From Lactuca virosa (taxonomy: Eukaryota > Streptophyta > Magnoliopsida > Asterales > Asteraceae): a DNA stretch of 64,000 nucleotides. The translations under genes were made by a program, and so were the position numbers. The stretch covers positions 222,124,244 through 222,188,243 of the forward strand of contig CAKMRJ010005745.1 of NCBI GenBank assembly GCA_928212115.1. The letters run 5' to 3'. Under the pieces are notes generated by a model. It searched no databases. It was not told the DNA's origin and saw only the letters and a program-made list of their open reading frames with translations. Below are positions 56,001 through 64,000 of this stretch, piece after piece (the stretch's first letter is position 1; the number at the start of each line of letters is the position of its first letter).

Positions 56001-57567
56001 ATACATTAAGGGACAACAAAAGTTTTCATTCCCGATTCACTCCCCTGCTAACTTGAAACAATCAACCAGCACCTGAAATAACTAAATTTAAAGAAAGCAC
56101 ACCCTTGATCTCATCTCAAGGCAATCATACCACAAGAATCCTCTTGTGCATTCCTACACTACCATACTTGTCGCCAAGAACCGCAACTATCTATCCCCAT
56201 GTTGGGTCTACCTCCCAACTATGAAAATCACATGTCTGCTCTCTCTTTCCTCTGAATGTGGAAAGTTGGAAGTGCATAACCCCCGACGAAGATAGTAACA
56301 CCCCCATCCATCTACCAATCACTCAGCCTCTTGCTGCAATCCTCGAGCCAGTCATTAACATCGCTTCCTTCTTGAGTCCTATGAATCAATTGGCACTACC
56401 TCAATCAAGGACCTTGAGACCTCAAAATCAACTAACTCACCTAGGTCTGTACCATTAAAAACCCAGACTGACATGGTCATTAAGGCCCAAGTAATCACCA
56501 GACCCATCCCCAGTCTGAACAACCATAACCGATAATCCGATAAGGACGGAAACACACTACAGTGAATCATGGTGACAAACCATGCTATCTACCCCCAAAC
56601 AGCTCCTTAGAATCCCTAAAATTTTCCTTGATTCGAGTACGGATCCTGTGTTTTTAGTAGTACAGGCCCAATACTACTTTCCACACGTATCCGTATTTTC
56701 CTCAAGAATTGTTCCAGATCCTCTACGTAACTACTCATTTCCACTACCATCGGATCTAATCACAAATACCCCCCCCCCCCCCCTCAAATGATACACATTG
56801 TTAATCTTCCTAGATTATCCTTCTAGGATCCCTCTTCCAAAAATGCTCTCACAAGCACATACTAACATTCTTCCTAGGCCATCCTAGGGTTCCCTTCACA
56901 CCACTCTCCGTCATCAGCTGCAGAAGAGACTCCTTATAATAGCTTCTAACTATCTCACAAATACAATTACATGCCACAGACACTAAATAATTCGTCGACT
57001 GCAAGGTCTCACACTACAACGGTTGGACTCAGACAAGAGTTCCTCAATAGAGTTAAACCTAACCTTCTAAAATTATCTAATCCCTGCAACATGTAACCTA
57101 ACTTATTCGCTTAATAGTTAGCTGATATTATTGGAGGTCTCTAAAAGCACAAAGCAACCAACATTCAAGCATCGAGTAATCTAAGCCAGTGCCTCAGTTA
57201 ATCAAGCCATTTTATCCAATCTATATGAAATCCATACTAGCATGCAGCTCCATAAACTCAATCAACGGGTATATAAAGGCATCCCTCCTAGAATTCTATC
57301 ATACAAATCTTGAGAAAATCCTTAACCCTAGTCTCGCATTCAATTCTCATATTCTCATACCAAAACAATAAGCATAACACATGTATGGTTATTTTGGGAA
57401 ATACTTACTTAAGCTCGGTTGATTGCATGCATCGCACCCATTTCTCTTAGAAAAACCTTTTGGGAAAACTCATTTTGTTTTAAAAGATTTTATTAACTCC
57501 TCAGTTTGCGTTCAGACACACCCGAGAGTCTGCCTGAATCCCTCAAACCAAGGCTATGATACCAACT
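53082..57567 (-). other. Internal region of the minus-strand Ty3 element, no recognisable coding
   Basis: About 4.5 kb, AC-rich on the plus strand. I see no gag or pol motif on either strand; open frames are short. Near 57545-57567 the minus strand has AGTTGGTATCATAGCC, the primer site with one change. A C homopolymer is at about 56770-56783. A small inverted-repeat element sits at 54113-54548. It may be a large retrotransposon derivative with a non-coding interior. Confidence 0.6.
54113..54548. mobile_element. GATC-rich inverted-repeat element, 11-bp target duplication
   Basis: Left end TGGTTGTCAAAATCGCGATCC; the right end on the complement is AAGGTTGTCAAGATCGGGATC. It is flanked by GCTATAAACCA on both sides (54102-54112 and 54549-54559). 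The interior left third is packed with GGATCGTA/GATCCTA units (many GATC tetramers) and the right third with GGATCCCGATC. No ORF. The duplication length and inverted ends suggest a Mutator-type MITE. Confidence 0.8.
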
Positions 57568-58058
57568 TGTAACGTCCCAAAAATATCGAGTAAAATTTTC
57601 ATTTTTAAATAAGTCAAAACCATTCATTCATCATCTCAAAGAAGATCAGAATAAAAGTATTCAAAGCATCAGAGTAATTCATAAACATTCAGTGCAAAAT
57701 AAATCTTCAGGGGATGCGGTGCGATCAAGTCGGGATCTTCCTTGTGAAACCAGAGGTACCTGAAAACATTTTAAACATAAATTGTAAGCACAAAGATTAG
57801 TAAGTTCCCTAAAATACCAGTTACCATACACACATATCACCCTAAAGCTGTAACAGGTCTATTTCACCCTTGAGTCCCTTCCGACTCTCTAAGTCCCTTC
57901 CGACTCCCTAATACCCTTCCGACTCCCTGAGTCCCTTTCGACTCTCTGAGTCCCTTCTAACTCCCTCGATATCTTTCAACCGATATGGGTCTATTTCACC
58001 CCTACATCTAAGCATACATTCATACTAGCAAGAGTCACAAAGACAACATGCACATACA

Positions 58059-60103
58059 TGAAACGTCCCAAAAATTAAGACCAAAATTTTTAAATTTTAG
58101 AATAATAAAACCATCTTTCAAAACATATTCATAAAACCATAACAAAATCAGAGTATAGCCAAAACATCCAAATACATCATAGTCAAATAAAATGCATAAC
58201 AATATGGTGTGTGAGATGCGATCACCCCGAGCTCTTCCCCTTCAACTCGGAAATACCTGAAACATAAACTAAAAATCGTAAGCACGAAGCTTAGTGAGTT
58301 CCCTAAAATACCACATATCAAACATATAACGGGCCCCGCCCGACATCGAGCCCCGCTCGGAATAGGTCTGTCAGAAATATGGCTCTGCCTCATCACATTC
58401 ATTAGGCCTCGCCTGGCATCGGGCCCCGCCCGGTATACATATAAACATATAAACACGTGCAAAAATCACAAGGATAAATAACATACAATATACTCATCAG
58501 GCCCCGATTGGCATCGGGCCTGGTATGGTATACATATCAAATATCATACATGGAAGAGTCACGCAGACAACTAGCATCCTAATCATAATAAACTATGGGC
58601 CAGTATTGGTGCCTTCGACCTGCCAAGCATAGTGAGGAAACTCACCTCCAGCCGCTGAATATCTCAAATAAAAGCTCGGACTGCTAATCCAGAAATCCCC
58701 GCGCTAACACCATCAAATAATACCCAATTAATAATTGGACCATAATCCATGATGAGGAATCTAATTCATTTGTCCAACTCCCAAGGTAAAGGACCATTTT
58801 ACCCTTTCCTCACTTGGCCTAATAACCATGGCCCAACCCAATGGATCCAAAAGCCCAATATGGCCCAAATTCCCAAATGACACCCAAAACCCATTATGGG
58901 CCTCCAAGAAGACCCAAAGCCTAACAATGACCCAAGGTCAGAAAGACTAATAGCCCAACAAGGCCCAAAACCCTAGTAGTTAAAAAAGCCCAAATCGCAA
59001 AAGTCAAAGATATTGAGTACGCCCAGTGTACTCAGACTTACGCCCAACATACTCCGCTTTTAGCCAGTACCCGCTGCGTACGAGCTGGGTACGCGCAACG
59101 TACTCCGCAGTGGCCCAAAACTTGCCATTAAGTGCTTAATCGATTAATCCACTTTGTCCAATCTCAGAACTGATCCTAAATCTATCTTAACATATACTGT
59201 TGGCAACTTTATTCCTTTGGATGTCTTAATGGGACCCGGAACTCAATAGAACCTATTATAAGAACTCTAAATCATGCATGGTCCAATGTAACACACCAAG
59301 ATTGCATTCTTATGATCAATGGACCTCAAAGGTGCTAAGATCTACCATTCATGGCTTCTGGAGTAAACCATACTCTCAAATATGACTTAATGGACCCAAA
59401 AATGCACAAATAAAGCCCTAAATTAGATCTAGCATAAGGAACCATCAAGTTGAGAGCTTTATACCTCAAATAGCTTGCAAAGCTGATGATGATTCTGGAT
59501 CTACAAGCTCAAGCCACACCCACACAACCTCCAAGTGTTCTTCTTCCTTCAAATCACCAAAAAAACACCACCAAAACTCACTTCCAAGCTCAAGTATCAC
59601 AAATAGCAATGAGGGTTTCGTTCTTAGGTTTTAGAGAGGTGGAGGTTGGTCATAAGAAGGTCCATGAGTAACTTAAGGTGATTAAATAGGGCACAAACCC
59701 TAAAATTTAGGGTTTGTCCTTGTTGGTCATACACCCCGCGTAACTATATGTATTTCCCACATATGTTGAAGCCTCTACGATCCAGATTTCGAGCCAGTAC
59801 GCCCGGCGTACTCATAGCGTACGCCCAACGTACTCGCTAGGGTCTAGAACTACCAATCTTCCGAAGGCCATAACTTCGTTGTTCTAAGTCCGATTTCGAC
59901 GTTCTTTATCTCCACGAAAAGGTAATGAGAATCGCTACAATTTTATCAACTTTCCTTTGCCTTACAACCTCCCGAGATTGGATCCAAAATTCATAAAAGT
60001 CCCGAACTATCACTTTACCAGCTATACCCTTGGGCTTCAAAACGCGAACCAAACACACAGGTCACAGTCCCGAATTATGGAATGACCTGAATAGGGTGTT
60101 ATA
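58059..60103 (-). mobile_element. Nested solo LTR with target duplication ATACA
   Basis: 2045 bp, plus-strand TGAAACGTCCC to GGTGTTATA, flanked by ATACA (58054-58058 and 60104-60108). Removing it restores alignment with the partner LTR near 47275. Contains TAGTGAGTTCCC (near 58292), a GGGCCCCGCCCGGCATC minisatellite (58330-58530), AACTCACC (near 58639), palindromes GAGTACGCCCAGTGTACTC (59015-59033) and AGTACGCCCGGCGTACT (59796-59812), and a paired telobox palindrome (59693-59717). Confidence 0.9.
58330..58530. repeat. GGGCCCCGCCCGGCATC minisatellite
   Basis: Irregular copies of GGCCCCGCCCGGCATCGGGC-like sequence in the solo LTR, located between the TAGTGAGTT and AACTCACC motifs. Confidence 0.75.
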
Positions 60104-61634
60104 ATACATGCATGTCAGTAAGTGTCACATGGACATCTATCATCTTACAAACATAATCTAGTGGGCCGGCATTGGTGCCTTCGACCCACAGGTACAATGA
60201 AGAGACTCACCTCAATCCAAAGATAATCGAATCTCACAATCGCTGCTACTACAATAGCTCCTCACATTGAACACATCCAAAACAACCCAAATTAATGATT
60301 AAGGTGATAACCCATGATCAAAAGTCCATTCCATACACTTCTACTAGGGTAAACGGCCATTCTACTCTTTCCAAGATATCCCCAACCAATCATGGACCAA
60401 ATCCAAAAAAATAGCCCAAGTCCACCTCTGGGAGTACGCCATGCGTACTCTCTCCTTACGCCCTGCGTACCAAGCTCTCACAGAAAGGAAAACGGGCATT
60501 TCCCTTTACGCGTTGCTTACGGCTGGATTACGCCCCACATAATCTCGTTGATGCCAAAACGACTTTTTTAAGTTCTTAATACCTTAAGACATTCCACTCA
60601 AAACTCAGGTCAAGTTCCTAATGGCTCCATAATGGATAAAGTTTCCAACTTTATCTATTATGATGGTCCAAACAACCATCATCTAGTCTCTAAGTCTCAA
60701 AAGGACCAAAAAAGTATCTTTCTTAACTTAATCCATTAAGTCAAAGTCTCCAACCTTCAGATCTGAATCAATATGATGTTTAGATGGATAAAGTTTCCAA
60801 CTTTATCCATAACAAGGTAACAAAATTTCAAGATCTAAACTTTATGCACTAAAATGACCAAAAAAGTGGCAAATATGACAAATGACTAGATATATGAAAC
60901 CAATAAGAAAGCTGGAAGCTTTTTACTCACAATGGTTCAGGAATGATGTAATCTTGTTGGATCTATATTTGAACTCCTCTTCTATACACTTTGCCACCAC
61001 CTTGCTCTTTAAGATTCAACCTTCCAACGGAGAAATAAGCTCATAAATGATGCCAATGCTCAAAATCAAGAGAGAGGAGGCTAGGGTTTCTCAAGTAATG
61101 ATCTTAGGTGATAAAGGCTGGTAATGAGAGGGATTCCCATAAGTTAGAGCCCTTAAATAGGGCTCAAAACCAAAGATTTAGGGTTTTGATCTGCCCAGAT
61201 TACGCTCTGCATAATCGTGAATTACGCCCTACGTAATTCATTAAACCTCGATACGCGCTATGTAACTTTTAGTTACGCCCTGCATAATCCAAAAATCATC
61301 AATTTCCACATCAACTTCAAACAACCAAAACTTATTCGTTTCAACTTCGTTTTCAGTGTTCTTTATAAGCACGGAAAGGTATTGAAGAGCCCCACAATCC
61401 TATCCAATTACTTTGACTTAAAACATACCGAACTAAAATCCTTAATTCATGAAAGAAGTCTGAAACATCACTTTTCCTATTTTACCCTTTGACTCCAAAA
61501 CACAAACCAAGAGATTGGATCACATAACCAATATTAGGGTCTAAATCCTATTCTCGTGAAGCCCAAGGCCTTTACTTGATCCTTTTATTGTCCATAATCT
61601 TGAAATAAGAAACTTCTTGAAATAGGATATTACA

Positions 61635-63940
61635 GTATGGTACGACAATGATCACTATGAACGATGTGAAGGAATCTTTGATGTCTAAGGAACTAAAAAG
61701 AAAAGTTTCAGTTGGAGAAGAAGTTTCCAGTTACGTTTTGTTCACATGCAGAGGAACAACATCAGATATAGGTAGAGGTAACAAAGGGAAGTCAAGTTCC
61801 GAATCCAAAGCCAACATCAAATGTTATAACTGCAAGGAAAGGGGGCAGTTCAAAAGATATTGTCCATAATTGAAGAAAGGGAATAATGGTGTTGGACCAA
61901 GCAAGAACAATGTTGTTGTGGTTCAAGGAAATTCTGATGAAAGAGAAGATGGTGAAGTTTTCATAGTATGTACATCTAGTTCTGCTGATGCTTGGATCCT
62001 GGAACCTGGAACATCTTATCGTATGACATGTAATCATGGCTGGTTTGACTCCTTCAAAGAGTGGAATGGTACAGTCAAGATGGGTGATGATTGGGTGAGT
62101 AACATCAAGGGTAGTGGCACGGTGCAGATCAATATGCACGATGGTATGGTCAGGAAACTAGATTGTTGGTTCGTCCCGGAGCTTCGAAAGAATTTGATTT
62201 CTCTTTACACTTTGGCGAAGGATGGATTGAAGTACTCTGGAGAGGGTGACTGGTGAAGGATGGATTGAAGTACTCTGGAGAGGGTGACTGGTTAAGAATC
62301 TCCAAGGGTTCTCTTATAGTTATGAAGGGAAGAATGAATTCTCATGGGATTTATATTCTGGATGATTGTACGGTTGGGGGAACGGTGATTGTATCCCAAT
62401 CCTTGGATCAGTATGATAATGAAAGGAAGTTATGGTATCATAAGTTGGGGCATGTAAGCGACAAGGGGTTGTTTGGTGGAGATGCAACTGGAAAAGCTAA
62501 ACCTGGTGAAGCTTGTATTCAAGAGATACAACGCAGGGTGGAGTTCAATTCAGTTCAACACTTAAGCAAGGAGAGCCTAGAGTGTGTTCACTCAGATCTA
62601 TGGGGTCCCACTCCTATGAAGTCTCATAGTGGATGGCAATACTTTATGAGTTTTATCGATGATTACTCACTGAATACCTATGTGTACTTCCTTAAGACAA
62701 AGGACTAAGATGAAGTGTTTGAGCGGTTCAAGGAGTGGAAGACAATGCTTGACAAACAGATCAGGAACCATGTCAAGTCACTCAAAACAGAAAATGGGTT
62801 GGAGTTCTGCAAGGCTTCGTTTAACAACTTCTACAAAACAAAAGGTATATTGAGTCATCACACTGTACGGCTAACACCGCAACAAAGCGAAGTGAAAAAA
62901 TAGATGAACCAAATACTGGTGGAGCATGCACCATTGCTTGTTATCTGTAAAACAGATCTCCAACAACTGCAATTGATTGTAAGACTCCTCAAGAGGTGTG
63001 GTCTGGGAAACCCTCTAAGAATTTTGGTTTACGAATGTTTGGATGCCCTGCTTACGCTCGTGTGAATGATGGTAAACTGGAGCCGAGGGCAATGAAGTGC
63101 ATATTTCTAGGATATGCATATGGAGGGAAAGGTCATCGTATGTGGTGTAAAAAAGAAGAAAAAACTCTAAAATTTGTCATTAGCAGAGATGTGACCTTTG
63201 AATCTGCTATGTGTAACCAGAGAGGAGGTGGTATAAGTGTTTCAGGGAACGATTAGGATGCTGGCCAGAAGGTGGAGTTTGAAACAGAAACCCCACATAG
63301 TTTTCTGATAAATATGGGATAGCAGGGTGGCATGGATCAGTATAAACGTGAGGAATCTGTTGATCAACCCAGGGAAGAAGTGTCTGGTGAAGCTGATGCC
63401 TGGAAAGACAACTTGATGAAGCTTCTAGAGAATGAGCTTGTGATGATCGATTTAGGAGCTAAAAACAAGATAACAAGGATGGAGATTCAGAGTGATAGAA
63501 GAGCAGGGTGGTTATACATTTCCCACTACATTGAGAAAGTCTTGCGGTCGTTCTATCGTGATCAGTCCAAATGTGTTGGTACTTCTTTGGTGGTTCGAGG
63601 CTATCACGGGAAAGCCCATTAGGAAGTGATCAAGTGGATCTTGCGACACTTGAAGAGAACGCTTGATGTTTGTCTGGTGTATGGTGCCAATGCACGACAT
63701 ACAAACTTGGTTAGATTGATATACCCTGACCATGAAAGTGATCTGGAGATAAGAAGATCATTGGCGGTTGGTCTCATTCATATTCTTCTTTTGAAGGTGG
63801 AGAAACCTATCATGTTCTATGACAGGTTATGCATTCAAAAGTCTGGTGCAAAGGAGAATCCGGGAGACATGGTGACAAGGTCATTTCCCACGGAGAAGTT
63901 CAAGCTTTGCTTAAACTTAGTTGATGTTCGTAGGAGGTAG
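61635..63940 (+). pseudogene. Ty1/copia gag C-terminus and pol, decayed
   Basis: Continues the gag frame from 46799. Pieces in order: nucleocapsid knuckle CYNCKERGQFKRYC (His replaced by Gln); protease site ILEPGTSYRMTCN where D-S/T-G is expected; WYHKLGHVSDKGL of the GAG-pre-integrase domain; integrase core HSDLWGPTPMKSHSG, FIDDYS and LKTENGLEFC, ending in a disrupted QQS.VKK; FGCPAYARVNDGKL and CIFLGYA; then only the C-terminal part of RT (MIDLGAKNKITRMEI, YIEKVLRSF) and RNase H scraps (KWILRHLKRTLDVCLVYG). The RT active site is deleted. A 38-bp tandem duplication at 62217-62292 introduces a stop. Confidence 0.85.
62217..62292 (+). repeat. 38-bp tandem duplication in copia protease region
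   Basis: GAAGGATGGATTGAAGTACT and the following 18 bases occur twice in a row (starts 62217 and 62255). The length is not a multiple of three, so it breaks the frame after GEGDW. Confidence 0.95.
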
Positions 63941-64000
63941 GTCCCTTCGGGGACGAATGGCAGGAGAGGAGAGGAAGTTCTTGTTCGAGGTGGAGTTCAG
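63941..64000 (+). other. End of the copia internal region
   Basis: Purine-rich GGCAGGAGAGGAGAGGAAG near 63959 resembles a polypurine tract. The 3' LTR is expected just beyond the window; the last bases do not match the 5' LTR start that I propose. Confidence 0.4.

Larger units (their letters stand above)
46800..61634 (-). mobile_element. Minus-strand Ty3 element inserted in copia gag
   Basis: Plus-strand ends TGTAACGTCCC (46800) and ATATTACA (61634). Flanks are GTATT and GTATG, one mismatch, within the copia gag frame. 3' LTR 46800-48739, 5' LTR 57568-61634 (nested solo LTR inside), primer site beside 57567, polypurine tract beside 48740. The internal region contains another element (48906-53081). 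I find no recognisable gag or pol in the remaining internal sequence, so it looks like a non-coding, non-autonomous element. Confidence 0.85.
57568..61634 (-). mobile_element. 5' LTR of the minus-strand Ty3 element, split by a solo LTR
   Basis: Homologous to 46800-48739. The primer site lies beside 57567, which fixes it as the 5' LTR. Minisatellite at about 57870-57965, ACTCACC near 60208, palindrome GAATTACGCCCTACGTAATTC region at 61219-61239 (8-base arms), TATA-like CCCTATTTAAGG on the minus strand near 61150. Interrupted by 58059-60103. Confidence 0.85.

Noticed and set aside
1..64000. tRNA, rRNA, snRNA or microRNA genes
   Set aside because: None recognised by eye; the fold-back element at 14412-14946 and the inverted repeats at 7.7 and 13 kb are the only strong hairpins and are better explained as transposon structures.

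Overview
This window is plant nuclear DNA, almost certainly from an Asteraceae genome of the lettuce/chicory type. That placement is an inference. It rests on the style of the LTRs (TGTGACAACCC or TGTAACGTCCC starts, GGGGGTGTGACA ends), the tRNA-iMet primer sites (TGGTATCAGAGC), GT-AG introns, long (TA)n tracts and a ribosomal protein eL22 fragment. Almost all of the 64 kb is nested transposable elements. The only host-gene sequence I recognise is the eL22 fragment at 36.3-38.1 kb.

Region 1 (1-19963) is a minus-strand Ty3/gypsy element. Its 5' LTR is 18411-19963, its gag lies at 15975-17563 and its protease fragment at 580-1105; the 3' part lies left of the window. Gag is cut by a 414-bp LTR-like insert (16713-17126). 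The gag-protease junction is cut by a plus-strand LTR (1106-15974) that was itself opened at a (TA)n tract. Inside that tract sit a 535-bp inverted-repeat MITE (14412-14946) and an 11.7-kb Mutator-like element (2633-14343). The Mutator-like element carries two convergent genes: a nine-exon Ulp1-type cysteine protease whose reading frame is fully open (3428-7426, plus), and a damaged FAR1/MuDR-type transposase (8354-12583, minus).

Region 2 (19964-26597) holds a decayed Ty1/copia pol with its 3' LTR, then a Tat/Athila-type gag split by a solo LTR (24608-25939, target duplication ATTCC), then a short copia- or TRIM-like remnant.

Region 3 (26598-35731) is one complete, young, non-autonomous Ty3 element. 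Its LTRs are 2459 and 2461 bp and differ at about 30 positions by eye; its 5-bp target duplication is TGTCT. Its internal region is out of order (intact coiled-coil ORF, protease/RT scrap, gag zinc-knuckle ORF, integrase scrap), so any transposition needed proteins supplied in trans.

Region 4 (35737-40860) holds the rest of the remnant, the eL22 fragment, a Mutator-type non-autonomous element (9-bp duplication TTTAAATTT) and non-coding DNA.

Region 5 (40859-45049) is a solo LTR inside a CA/TA/TG microsatellite, itself holding another solo LTR (42210-44817, duplication CATAA).

Region 6 (45297-64000) is a plus-strand copia element with its gag split by a 14.8-kb minus-strand Ty3 element (46800-61634). 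That element in turn contains a second Ty3 element (48906-53081), a solo LTR (58059-60103, duplication ATACA) and a GATC-rich inverted-repeat element (54113-54548, 11-bp duplication).

Three cross-element patterns stand out. LTRs of unrelated lengths carry arrays of short palindromes whose arms change together. Many carry an inverted GGTGAGTT / AACTCACC pair, often bracketing a family-specific minisatellite. Some carry paired teloboxes directly upstream of the TATA-like box.
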